From Acrasis kona (lineage: Eukaryota; Heterolobosea; Eutetramitea; Acrasida; Acrasidae), in contig JAOPGA020000496.1 in assembly GCA_026419775.2 (NCBI GenBank), positions 1 through 64,000 of the forward strand: a DNA stretch of 64,000 bases. The letters are read 5' to 3'. Each line of letters starts with the position of its first letter. The first letter of the stretch is position 1. The position numbers and the translations under genes are program-made. The notes beneath the pieces were generated by a model. The model worked only from the letters and a program-made list of their open reading frames with translations. It was not told the DNA's origin and did no database searches. Shown in pieces: positions 50,477-60,284 of the stretch.

Positions 50477-50643
50477 GGTTGAATCAAAAATTGTAAAGTT
50501 CAACAATATAAAAAAGACTTACCTAGCTTCGAACAATTTGTGTTATTGTTTGAGAGTTTTGAGCAATTGACTTTTAACTCAGAGTCAATTAATTATACTG
50601 CTATCTGTTTTTGTAATAAAGGCGCCACTTCCAATAGTATTGG

Positions 50644-50651
50644 GCGCCAAA
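50644..50651 (-). promoter_or_regulatory. E2F/DP-type site (TTTGGCGC)
   Basis: Exact TTTSSCGC match 39-46 bp upstream of the ATG at 50690; a second GGCGCC lies at 50621-50626. It matches the site before the coiled-coil gene at 34269-35258. Centriole genes are often cell-cycle controlled, which fits but does not prove a role. Confidence 0.35.
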
Positions 50652-50689
50652 CACCATCGTTTCGAAAACTTTCTGCCGCCAAACAAACC

Positions 50690-52315
50690 ATGGACCCATC
50701 TCTAGACTTTGATTATGATGACGAAATTTTAGAGCATGCAGAAGATAATACAGACTACAGAAGGGTTAGGTTTGTTCAGGAGAAAGTCATATCCACCGAG
50801 GAGCAAGTAAACTTATCAGAAGATGATCAATCCACACCACTACATGATAATCTATCACATGCAACTAGCTACACAACATCGAATTATCAAAACATTCCTG
50901 CACCAGTAACGCATCAGACAATACATAGCGTACAAACAACGACAACAAAATACCAACAGCCAACAACAGTCTATAACTTTGAACCTCAACCTCAATATCA
51001 GAATCATCAGAATATACCTCAAAACTATCAGCAACAGTACCAAAATGTGATGCAAACCCAACAGGTTCAAAATGACTCTCCACGGCAGTTGCTTGCTAAC
51101 ATTCTATCGGAAGGCGAGGAGAGCTTAGGAAGCTCTGGTCGCTCCGATAAAGATGTCGCTAACCTGACAGATAGGCTCAGTGAAGTTAGTAATTATCTTC
51201 GAAAGGAGGTCATGTCACAATTTTTTGATGTAAAAGAGAGATTGAACAAGAAGCTCCAAGAAAAAGTTAATGAGATGCAAGCAGATAGACAACAAATCAT
51301 TCTTGACTATGAGACTAAGTTGGAGAAAATGAGAGAAAACATTGCAAAGAGGGACTATTATTTGGTGAAGTTTAAAAATCTCACGCTCAAAATGGCGGAC
51401 CAGATTGCTCATGTCAGAGAGGTCGATAGGAATAAAATGACGTTGCGATTAGCGCTTGACGCATGGAAGAAGTATATTGCTGACAAGAAGAGTAAAAGGC
51501 ACAAGTTGAGGATAGCTAGAAGACATTATCTAATGAAGCAGTGGAGAAGAGTTTTGTGTGGGTGGTACCTTTATATCGCTCACAGTAAACAAAGTTCTTC
51601 TGATTCCCTCTGGTCCTCAAGGCTGCAGTCTGAGACTGCGGAGCTCAAAAATAACCACGAATTAAAGGTAGAACAAATGAGATTAGACATGGACGTTATA
51701 AACAGCAAGCTGCAACACGAACTCAAGGAAAAGCAAGTACTACAGGAAAATCTTAGAAAAGCTTTAATGAGGGGTGTGTGTGCCATGAACAATAAATTTT
51801 TGGAGATAATAAAGGATACCCATGACAGCAATAATGCAGTAAATGTAATGATGGGTATGGGCGAGAGAGATTTAGAAGAGGCAATAGAGCAGGATATGAT
51901 GAGCGAAGAAGAACAAAACCCAGTGAATCCAAATGTACTGGCTTTTGTTCAGCAGCAGCAACAACAGTTTGTGCAAAGTGGTATACCACAACCTCATATG
52001 CAGCAGCCAATACCTTATCAATATCAACAGCCAACAAAGAATCATAGAGAGCAGACGCAGCAGTTATTTCGAATGATGAATAACAACGGTGTTCTTGGTA
52101 ATATGGATGCTGGTGAAATAGTTACCGCTCAGAGCAGCGTAAAGGTTCAAAGGGAGGCTCCAAGGGTAGCGTATCGGCCCCCTAAATTTGCAAATTATCA
52201 ACCAAATCTTGAAGTTGTGAGTAGGCCAACATCCGCTAAGAGGACAGTGAACGTACATGCTGCAAACCTCATAACTCAGAAGAAGACAAGTGTAACAGTG
52301 ACAAAAGCTAGATAA
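50690..52315 (+). CDS. Centriolar/centrosomal coiled-coil protein, POC5-like
   Basis: 541 residues from the ATG at 50690 (MDPSLDFDYDDEILEHAED). The N-terminal third is Gln/Asn/Thr-rich. A long coiled coil (YETKLEKMRENIAKRDYYL) is followed by Sfi1/POC5-type centrin-binding repeats: LALDAWKKYIADKKSKRHK and IARRHYLMKQWRRVLCGWY. A second coiled coil and a Gln-rich tail complete it. POC5 and Sfi1 proteins bind centrin and build the centriole or basal body, so the organism likely makes flagella at some stage. The exact orthology (POC5 versus another Sfi1-repeat protein) is open. Confidence 0.65.
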   Translation: MDPSLDFDYDDEILEHAEDNTDYRRVRFVQEKVISTEEQVNLSEDDQSTPLHDNLSHATSYTTSNYQNIPAPVTHQTIHSVQTTTTKYQQPTTVYNFEPQPQYQNHQNIPQNYQQQYQNVMQTQQVQNDSPRQLLANILSEGEESLGSSGRSDKDVANLTDRLSEVSNYLRKEVMSQFFDVKERLNKKLQEKVNEMQADRQQIILDYETKLEKMRENIAKRDYYLVKFKNLTLKMADQIAHVREVDRNKMTLRLALDAWKKYIADKKSKRHKLRIARRHYLMKQWRRVLCGWYLYIAHSKQSSSDSLWSSRLQSETAELKNNHELKVEQMRLDMDVINSKLQHELKEKQVLQENLRKALMRGVCAMNNKFLEIIKDTHDSNNAVNVMMGMGERDLEEAIEQDMMSEEEQNPVNPNVLAFVQQQQQQFVQSGIPQPHMQQPIPYQYQQPTKNHREQTQQLFRMMNNNGVLGNMDAGEIVTAQSSVKVQREAPRVAYRPPKFANYQPNLEVVSRPTSAKRTVNVHAANLITQKKTSVTVTKAR

Positions 52316-54536
52316 AAGTATCAATGTATTTCTGTACAGGCCTAAATAAATGCACAAAATTGATTAGAAGGAGGTAGTTCTTTCGTTTTTCTAAAAAAGG
52401 TCAAATCCCTAAAACTTTTTTACTCCATTTTCGGTCCGACTTTTAGCACCCCGGATAGCACTAAAAAGTACAATACAGGATTAAACAAAATGGCAGTTTA
52501 TTGAACGATTTTCGCACAAAGTCATTTTGGAGCTGTGGATCTCTAAAATGGCTCAAGCACATTATAGCCCTTTAATGGCCTATTTTGTACCACCTTGCTG
52601 CCACTTTCTACTGCTCTTCTTGCCACACCTGCCCTCATCTCTTTGACCACCAGTCTAAGCATCATTCTTGCTACTTCTTTTCTTGCCACTCTTTTCGTCA
52701 CTTATGTTACCGCTCTTGTCACTTCTAATACTGCCATTCTTGCTGCTCTTTTTACTATCGAGGATGGGACGTTGATTGCTGTCTTGTCTAGGCTTCTTTT
52801 AGTGTCGCATTCTTTCTTCTAGTCACTTAACTTATAGATCAAAGATGTGTAACATTTTCTACGGATCCCAGAACCAGATTCCTTCTTCATGATTTAATCA
52901 CGGATGCCAAATTGAGCGTGTCGCTCTTCAAATCAACATGTAAAGGCAGCGATAATTGGATGATATGATTACTCTGTAAAAAAATATAATTATCATCAAT
53001 GTATAAAATCTTACTGCAGTAGGAACCTTGGTTCGCACACCTCAAAAACTTGTTCAAAGATTAGTGTTTGCAGGAGGTATTCTATTTTTTGTATTAGTAT
53101 GCGCTAATATGGAAAAGTTACACTACCTTTGTTTTTGAGATCAAACAATTTCAGGATTCGCATTGCGAATTGATTTTCTGGAGAAGAGCTGTTGTGCTGT
53201 GGTCCCTAGCACGCTTGCTTGCTGCTGTTTGAATATTACATGTTCGTTTTCTTTGATGCAGACAAGCCTCTTATTGCCTCTAAATGGGACCCTCAATTGT
53301 GAGGGCACTATCTCATTTTCTTGTAGGGATGCCGATCGTATCGGGCAGCTACCTAGGTTGAGATAAGTACAAATATCATCCTTAAGCTTAACCCCTTAGA
53401 CTCTGCTTACACTGTTTCGGCGGTTAATGTTTTTGGTTCATTTGGTGAAATTAGGTTGACTATACTTACAATCTTTTGTTTGAATACCTCACTTGTTAGG
53501 GTTACTTAGGGTTGCTCTAGCACAGGTAAAAATTGTTGCCAATATATCTTCTTTTCTGGGTGGAAGAAATGGACCTGAGCAATCCTGTGCTACACCGCTA
53601 TTGCCATCGTCTCAAGAAAGTCAACCAAACAAGTGGAACACACCGTGACCTTAGAAAGATAATCGTTCATAGTCTATAAAATCATTTTGCTAATGTGAAC
53701 CTGTTCAGAAAAGAGCGGCAATGTTGCTAGGGAATCTGATTCATAAAATTACAATTAATGATCTGAGCACTTGAGTTTGACGTTGTATATCGCGCACAAG
53801 GAGCATGACGAAGTAAAGAAATTAAGAGAGAATAACTAAGTTGTGCATAATCACTTTTGAGAGTGAGACATGTAATATAAGAGGAAATGATACGATGTAA
53901 AAAGGAGAGCAGATTTTTCGCCCCACGATATCTGCATAAATCGCTGCAATAAATAAAAAAACAATTTAGTATGGGCTTATTGTTCGTTTCCATTATGGTT
54001 GCATTTGGTCCTATTATCGAAGGAAGTACAAAAATCAATACCACCAAAAACTAAACGATAATACTTGGATTTATTATTTGAGGGTGCTCTGTGTATTGAC
54101 GACACAACGTATTCGATTAAAGTTTTGATACCCAACCAAGTCCCATTATTGCGTCTTTTAGCGCCATTCTTGANTTTTTCGATTTCAGGATTGACCCAAA
54201 ATTGCAATAAAAAGTTTTAGGGATAATAAATGTTTGTTTTATTGTGTATTAGATGGCGGTTTGGAAAAATGTATTTGAGTATATGCCAGTAACCTATCCC
54301 TTATGGCAGTAACTTGCGATATTGTCGTGTTGTCGCAGTCGGCTGAGTGTTGTCGAGTGACTTCCTATTGGATAGTTACCACGTGCCCAAGTATGTATCA
54401 TATCTCAATTTAATTTTTATTTTGCCTTACTGTCGGTTAACGAACACAAACAGATGGTCTTTCCATGATGTAGGTCATTTGCCAAAACAATCATGCGATC
54501 AGCATTTTGATCTTGCCTTACTGTTCGAACTAACGA
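52316..54536. other. Gene-poor interval with decayed exons and one N
   Basis: About 2.2 kb. 52,590-52,760 is a pyrimidine-skewed low-complexity stretch (repeats of the type cttcttgccac and ctgctctt). One ambiguous base lies at 54174. The only coding signal I can support is the spliced minus-strand candidate at 52887-53205. The rest (53,230-54,530) shows stop-rich frames, no RNA gene and no clear repeat. Confidence 0.4.
52887..53205 (-). CDS. Possible 3' exons of an unrecognised gene
   Basis: Three minus-strand segments (53205-53127, 53081-53015, 52971-52887) join in frame across introns of 45 and 43 bp; the first intron has a perfect CATACTAATAC branch motif. The 76-residue product includes FAMRILKLFDLKNKEYLLQT and FEQVFEVCEPRFLL, ending in LNLASVIKS. 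The LFDLKNK element is EF-hand-like but no full loop is present. No start exon was found; upstream frames near 53,390-53,160 look protein-like but are out of frame. It could be a decayed gene. Confidence 0.3.
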
Positions 54537-55754
54537 GTGGTCAACCTAATGGGTTGTAATCGTTATAATATCGTTGAGATGTACTACCAGACATTTATAC
54601 TCAGCAAGATTAATGACACTCCGAGGAATACTTTGATAAATCAGAGGAAGACAGCAGATAAAAATAATATGACGAGCATCGTTGAACGAGATTTAATGGT
54701 AAACAAAATGGTGATACTACCACATACGAAAACACAAATCACGAAAACGGAGATGAAAAAACCTAAAAAAATACAACCTCCGTCATCTTGGAATAAGATT
54801 CATCATAAAGACACCAATAAAGAGCAAATGCACAACATACTAGACTTCATACAGCGCAAAAAACAAGAGGAAAGATCTGCTGCTAAGTCAGGGTCCCAGA
54901 CGCAAAGATCTAGAAACGATTCTCCTCCAACTGAATTAACAATGATTGAGCAGAGCTATACTACATCACCAGCTCACAACCAACCGCCATTGTCAGCAAG
55001 AACTCACAGAGAGCTAAAAAAAAATGTATCTGCCAACAACCAACCTCTTTCTAAACTACCGGTTCCTCCTGGATATTTCGCGGATGGCGGAGCAAAAAAA
55101 CTACAAACTGTTTTATTTTCAGCACGTATGATTCCATTCGAGAAAATCACTTGCCACATCGGCGATATTAAACACCAAGTCAACATCTCTCAAGACGGAT
55201 TTAATGAGATGGATTTGCAACGAGCATTTCAATTTGATGACAAACATTTACTATACATGAGCATTATAGGCATTAGGCAAAAAAACAACGATTCATCGGT
55301 TCAAGTCATACCATTTAAAAATAGTAAATATGTAAGAGGGCTACGCGAGTTTGATGGTAGATATACATCCAAAATAGAAGAAAAATCAGAGTACGAAATA
55401 GTATTTGAGGACCTGAGGGTCAAACAAATCGACGATTTATCAGATGCACAAATCAACACAATCAAAAAAGAGTTTGATGAGTTAGATGTAGATAAGGATG
55501 GATTTCTTAAAGCTATCGAAGTAAGACGATATTTCGATCAAAGAAGAGATACTTGCATAAGGGAGATGCAACAAGATATTGACTTTATGCAGTCATCTCA
55601 TGTAAAATGGCTGACACTTCGGTCTCAACAACTCAAGCACTTTTTTGATGCTAAAGCGCGCATCATGATTGAAAGTAGCACGGGTCCCAACGGCTCCATT
55701 TCATTTTCTCATTTTATATATCATCAAGGTATGGAGATGATAAAATCACAATAA
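54537..55754 (+). CDS. EF-hand calcium-binding protein with long basic N-terminus
   Basis: 405 residues. The first 150 are basic and low-complexity (TEMKKPKKIQPPSSWNK, RKKQEERSAAKSG). A folded region (VLFSARMIPFEKITCHIGD, DLQRAFQFDDKHLLYMS) follows. The C-terminus carries an EF-hand pair: a canonical loop DVDKDGFLKAIEV after the helix IKKEFDEL, and a degenerate second loop near SSTGPNGSISFSHF. It probably senses calcium through the first loop only. The first ATG may be too early: an internal ATG at MTSIVERDLMVNK is possible. Confidence 0.7.
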   Translation: MVNLMGCNRYNIVEMYYQTFILSKINDTPRNTLINQRKTADKNNMTSIVERDLMVNKMVILPHTKTQITKTEMKKPKKIQPPSSWNKIHHKDTNKEQMHNILDFIQRKKQEERSAAKSGSQTQRSRNDSPPTELTMIEQSYTTSPAHNQPPLSARTHRELKKNVSANNQPLSKLPVPPGYFADGGAKKLQTVLFSARMIPFEKITCHIGDIKHQVNISQDGFNEMDLQRAFQFDDKHLLYMSIIGIRQKNNDSSVQVIPFKNSKYVRGLREFDGRYTSKIEEKSEYEIVFEDLRVKQIDDLSDAQINTIKKEFDELDVDKDGFLKAIEVRRYFDQRRDTCIREMQQDIDFMQSSHVKWLTLRSQQLKHFFDAKARIMIESSTGPNGSISFSHFIYHQGMEMIKSQ

Positions 55755-55777
55755 AATACAAAAAAACAACAATTTAT

Positions 55778-56635
55778 CTACCATGGCAATTCGCTACCAT
55801 CCCAAGCGTAAAATTTTCCGTTGTCAGATAAGCGTATATTCTTCATAATTGTACATAACTGCTGTATGGCTAATTCAACAGTAAACAACTTTTCTTTTTT
55901 AATGTTTTTTTGAAATGGTTTGCTCAAATCAGTGTCAACAGTCCCGGGGTGTAGAGAAACACAAACAACATTTTTACGATTTAATTCAATTGCACAATTT
56001 TTTGTGATCATGTTTAAAGCAGCCTTGCTTGCACGATAGGCAGTCCACCCACCAATCCTATTGTCCTGTATGGACCCTACCTTTGCACTAACATTTGCAA
56101 GAATTGACAACGGTGCTCCTTGTTCAAAAGTCAATTCTGGATCATTGCTTGTAGATTTTTTATGTAACATTGCTTGAAAGTGCTTCGCTACAAGTAGAGG
56201 GCCAATAGTATTAGTTTGAAAGGAATCCATCAAATCTTGCCTGGTGACGGTTCGTATGGATGTGTCTGGCTTGAGTATACCTGAAACATTTAATAAAACA
56301 TCAAGGCGATCAGTTTGCTGGGCCACTTGCTTCTGGGCTTCCTAACAATATTTTATTACTAGAACTTGCTTTTTGCAATGACAAACCTTGATTGATTCCT
56401 CGTCGGTGGAATCTAGCTTAACTAAAGTAATTTTATTTGCAAATTCTTGCTTTAAATCTATCAACTCTGAACACCTGCAATTAATGTTATTCAATTCAAA
56501 TTATTTATGTTACTTTGATGGACTCCTACATGCGGCAAACACGTGATCAACATTTGGCATAGAATTTAGCATATACTTCGTAAATCCCAAGCCAAGACCT
56601 CTACTCGCACCCTGTATCAGCACTAGTCTTCCCAT
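55778..56635 (-). CDS. Short-chain dehydrogenase/reductase (C-factor/sniffer type)
   Basis: Three exons (56635-56514, 56474-56387, 56341-55778) with introns of 39 and 45 bp give 257 residues. The NAD(P) motif is in exon 1: LVLIQGASRGLGLGF. LNVSGIL (the NNAG-like motif), the catalytic Ser region (LSILANVSAKVGSI) and WTAYRASKAALNM (YxxxK) follow. HPGTVDTDLSKPF is the signature of the C-factor/sniffer SDR subgroup, which reduces carbonyls or quinones. The substrate is not predictable. Confidence 0.92.
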
Positions 56636-56736
56636 TAAAAAGTTGAGAAAATAGGCAGAAAGGCAAAAATACTAAAAATAGACTGGACCTTGATTTAAGA
56701 AATTAACATAGTTCTAAGGATAGCAATTTTGCAACT

Positions 56737-56817
56737 GTGTTCGTGGCCGAGCGGTCAAGGCGGCAGACTAGAAATCTGTTATCGAAAGATGCGCAGGTTC
56801 AAATCCTGCCGAACACG
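56737..56817 (+). tRNA. trnS-AGA: tRNA-Ser (anticodon AGA)
   Basis: The acceptor stem gtgttcg (56737-56743) pairs with cgaacac (56810-56816), with discriminator G at 56817. The D-arm has ggccgagcggtcaaggcgg; the anticodon arm cagact-AGA-aatctg places AGA in the loop. A long variable arm (ttatcgaaagatgc) marks it as Ser, and the T-arm is gcaggttcaaatcctgc. The A and B box promoters fit the usual internal consensus. No intron and no encoded CCA. Confidence 0.95.
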
Positions 56818-56962
56818 TAATTTTTGTATCTCCAGATGTTTCATTTTAGACCTTTTTCACACAGAAGACTTTTATTCCAGTTCGTATGGGAATGTGAAAA
56901 AGGTCGTCTATTGCACGAGGTGTCTCTTTCGTAGTTTCCAGTCAACCCAAATTACAACAAAG

Positions 56963-57961
56963 ATGAACAAAAAGAAGGTATTATCTTTCCGACCATTAAT
57001 ATTCCTTGAGCCATACAAAGAGAAGTATGACATAATCTTGGTAGAACCAGACTCAGTCAAAGAGGATAAAAACCCGCATCAATACATTATTGATCAAATC
57101 AACAAGCACAAGCCACACGCTATTTATCTCTCCCACTTCACTTTTCAATTCAAGGAGGAGCAGTCGTTCCCACATCAATTTATCAATAACAACCTATTGT
57201 CCAAAATTGATAAAACAAACTTGAAGGTGATAGCAAATCATGGTGTTGGTTATGATCACATTGATGCTCAAGCATGCAAAGATCACAACGTTATAGTGAC
57301 CAACACACCAGACGTTCTATCAGACGCCACTGCAGACACTGCAATGTTTTTGATACTGAATGTGGCAAGACGATTTACAGAATTTGAAAAGAGGTTGCGT
57401 GACGGCAAATGGCAGGGTACACCCTCTGTATTTGGTGTTGACCCAAAGAACAAAACTCTTGGTATTGTTGGTCTCGGTTCCATCGGTAATAAGCTTGCTG
57501 AGAGAGCCGAAGCTTTTGGGATGAATGTAATCTATCACAACAGAAATAAAAAAGATGTTGACTTTGAGTACTGCAACAAATTAGAAGATTTGTTGTCAAG
57601 ATCAGATTTTGTGTCTTTAAACTTACCCTTCTCTCCACAAACAAAACATCTACTTGATAAAAGTAAACTTGATCATATGAAAAAAGGATCGTATTTGATT
57701 AATACCAGCCGAGGTGCTATTGTTGATGAACAAGCACTTGTTGATAAATTAAAAAGTGGTGATTTGTCGGGTGCTGGTTTAGATGTGTTTGAAAAGGAGC
57801 CAAGCATTCATCCTGATCTTTTAACGCTACCTAATTGCACTCTTTTACCTCACGTTGGATCTCAAACATCCGACACGAGATTAGAGATGGAGAAGTTAGC
57901 TTGGGACAACATTGATGCAGTTTTATCAGGTAACGGACCAATTACACAATGTAACAAATAA
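56963..57961 (+). CDS. D-2-hydroxyacid dehydrogenase (glyoxylate/hydroxypyruvate reductase-like)
   Basis: 332 residues from the ATG at 56963. The frame stays open upstream through the tRNA gene, so an earlier start would overlap the tRNA and is unlikely. Rossmann motif: TLGIVGLGSIGNKLAERA. Catalytic residues: Arg in LINTSRGAIVDEQAL, Glu in DVFEKEPSIHP and His in LLPHVGSQTSD. ANHGVGYDHIDAQAC is typical of GRHPR-like enzymes, which reduce glyoxylate or hydroxypyruvate with NAD(P)H. No targeting peptide is clear at the chosen start. Confidence 0.9.
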   Translation: MNKKKVLSFRPLIFLEPYKEKYDIILVEPDSVKEDKNPHQYIIDQINKHKPHAIYLSHFTFQFKEEQSFPHQFINNNLLSKIDKTNLKVIANHGVGYDHIDAQACKDHNVIVTNTPDVLSDATADTAMFLILNVARRFTEFEKRLRDGKWQGTPSVFGVDPKNKTLGIVGLGSIGNKLAERAEAFGMNVIYHNRNKKDVDFEYCNKLEDLLSRSDFVSLNLPFSPQTKHLLDKSKLDHMKKGSYLINTSRGAIVDEQALVDKLKSGDLSGAGLDVFEKEPSIHPDLLTLPNCTLLPHVGSQTSDTRLEMEKLAWDNIDAVLSGNGPITQCNK

Positions 57962-58027
57962 ATTTATTCTTTTGGTTCATTAATGTGTCAACCAATTTAG
58001 ATCAAAAAGATATAAATACACTTTGTA

Positions 58028-59022
58028 ATGCTACAATATTTCACTGATGAGCTTGAAGTCGCGTGCAAGCAGACGCAAGCATATCTCGAAGAAATTAAAA
58101 TACAAAGAAACCTAGATGTTAGGGATGAGGTAATTGCATTGCTTCAATTCAACATTTAGAACATTCAGATGATAGATAATTGTATGGAAAAGTTGAAGAA
58201 TGCAGCTATTCTTGTTAAAAAAATGAAAGCTCACATCAGAAATGAGGTGGATGGCGAACAAAAGAAGAAGTTTAAAAAGGTATGGTGTTATTTAGACGAT
58301 AGCTAACTACAAAAAGATCAAAGATGACTATAGAAATACATTAAAGAAGCTACTTGGCAGTCTAAACGATCTACAGAATAATAGAGATGAAGTCGTAATA
58401 ACAATAGAAAAGGAAGGAATAGATGATAAGCTGAAACAGAAAGGTATTGACTAGTTTTCAGCATCGCAATTATACTTGATTTAGAAAAAGAAGAAAAGAT
58501 GAAGCGAAGGCAAGAGGAAGAAGAACAAAAGAAAAAGGACGAAACAGTAAAAGATCAGCAGATGGAACAAGAACTGTTTGCTGAAATTTTTGAAAATGAA
58601 AAAAAGAGTGAAGAGATTATAGAACGTTTGATTTTGAAATCTGAACAGACTAAGCAGGTAATAAATAACAATAGAATAAATTGTTACTCTTTCAGCTTGC
58701 GGTTGATTGTGGCGAAGTAATCAAAACTCAAAACGAGCAATTGGAAAGAATTTGCAAGAAATTAGACGATCTCGGATCTAACACGGACAGAGCCAAAGAA
58801 GAACTCAAGAAATATGTCAACGGATTGAGGAAGGATTACTGTCTTATTATATTTGTGTGCATCATTATCATCCTCGTAGCCGCTGTTATTGGTTGGAGGT
58901 TGTTTGGGTCCCAAATCATCGAAGCAGCCAGAAATACAAGAGCACCTACAACAGCACCTACCACCACTTCAGTACCAGTCACAACCAAAACGTCATTAAT
59001 AAAATCACTAATAATACTCTAA
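58028..59022 (+). CDS. SNARE-like tail-anchored protein
   Basis: Five exons (58028-58129, 58169-58279, 58317-58443, 58485-58657, 58696-59022) with introns of 39, 37, 41 and 38 bp give 279 residues. Nearly the whole length is coiled coil (EKMKRRQEEEEQKKKDETVK, EQELFAEIFENEKKSEEII). It ends in a SNARE-like heptad block (CGEVIKTQNEQLERICKKL, DDLGSNTDRAKEELKKYV) with a central Gln. A C-terminal membrane anchor (YCLIIFVCIIIILVAAVIGW) and a Thr-rich short tail follow. This is the layout of Q-SNAREs of the Sec20/Use1 type. The motif is short and the charged N-terminal coil is unusual for a SNARE. Confidence 0.6.
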
Positions 59023-59065
59023 ATATAATTTCGATCATTTATTTTAAACTGCTGTCACTCAACTT

Positions 59066-60149
59066 TCAAAGATCAGCAAACTTATCGGTTGCCTTAATTA
59101 ACTCATCAATAATTCCAGATTCCTTGCAAGAGTGACCTGCATCAGCAATTACATAATACTCAGCGGTTGGCCATTGTTTATGTAAATCGTAGGCCGAAAT
59201 AGCTGGACAAACAACGTCGTAGCGCCCTTGTACAATTACACCGGGAATCTTATTCTTCTCCAAAACGTCTTTTGCTTCTGCAATCAACTGACCTTCGTAA
59301 TCAAAGAATCCACCGTTTACAAAGTAGTGACATTCAATTCTGGCAAACTTGAGAGCAAAGTCTTCATTCTCTCCTCTTTCTATTGTTTTTTGATCGACGT
59401 GTAATCTTGAGGTGGTCATTTCCCATGTGGTCCATGCTTTCGCACACTTGATCTGAGTGTCACGGTCCTTGTCATTCGTGAGGCGTCTGTAGTAAGCACT
59501 CATCAAATCGAATCTCTCTACTTCGGGAATGGGTGCCATGTACTTTTCGAAAGCCTCAGGGAACAAGAATGAAGCACCCTCTTGATAGAACCAAGTTAAT
59601 TCTTTTCTGCGTAGGGTGAAAATTCCCCTAAGGACAAGAGCCTTCACACGGTCTACGTGTTTGTTTGCATATGATAGGGCCAAGGTTGATCCCCAAGAGC
59701 CTCCAAAAACAACCCACTTGTCAATGTTCAACTTCTTTCTCAAGAGTTCAATGTCCTCCACAAGGTGCCAGGTTGTGTTGTCTTCCAAACAAGCTGATGG
59801 AGTTGATTTTCCTGATCCACGTTGGTCGAACAGAATGATGCGATACTTCTTGGCATCGAAAAACTGTCTGTAGAATGCATCACATCCACCACCAGGGCCT
59901 TTCAATTTTAATAAGAATACTTGAGTCATACTTACCACCGTGCAAGACAACTACAGGCTTACCTTCTGGGTTGCCTGATTGCTCGTATGAGATTGTGTGA
60001 ACGTCAGATACTTTTAGAGTTCCTTCGTCGTAGGTGTCAATTGGTGGATACAATTCTCTGAGTGGCGTGGTCATTTTGATTGAAATAAATCTTGATGGTG
60101 TTTGGAATAGTGGTACTCTTTTGTATCGAGTCAACCAACGTCTAAACAT
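59066..60149 (-). CDS. PIP: Proline iminopeptidase (peptidase S33)
   Basis: Two exons (60149-59936 and 59898-59066) with a 37-bp intron give 348 residues. A basic presequence (MFRRWLTRYKRVPLFQTPSR) precedes the second Met, suggesting mitochondrial targeting or two start forms. The alpha/beta hydrolase core is typical: VVLHGGPGGGCDAFYRQFFD (joined across the splice), LFDQRGSGKSTPSA, and nucleophile Ser in VVFGGSWGSTLALSYA. Catalytic Asp is in VQGRYDVVCP and His in DAGHSCKESG. It removes N-terminal Pro from peptides. Confidence 0.95.
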
Positions 60150-60284
60150 GGTAGGTGAATTTTGTTCTCAAGACGCCCACAATCACACTTGTGAGTTAAA
60201 CGAACTTCTGTAGAAGTATGAGAATCCTTTGTGTTTAGATAATAATAGCATATCATATTTTTACAAAAAAACGTCACATACCTC

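Noticed and set aside
52595-52822. 75-codon Leu/Thr-rich plus-strand frame
   Set aside because: It is low-complexity pyrimidine-rich DNA with no start context or motif; the complement is equally repetitive.
53163-53366. 67-codon plus-strand Cys-rich frame
   Set aside because: It is antisense to a more protein-like minus-strand stretch (53390-53160) and has no flanking signals.
56729-56962. Longer start for the 2-hydroxyacid dehydrogenase
   Set aside because: It would run through the tRNA-Ser gene; the ATG at 56963 gives the normal family N-terminus.
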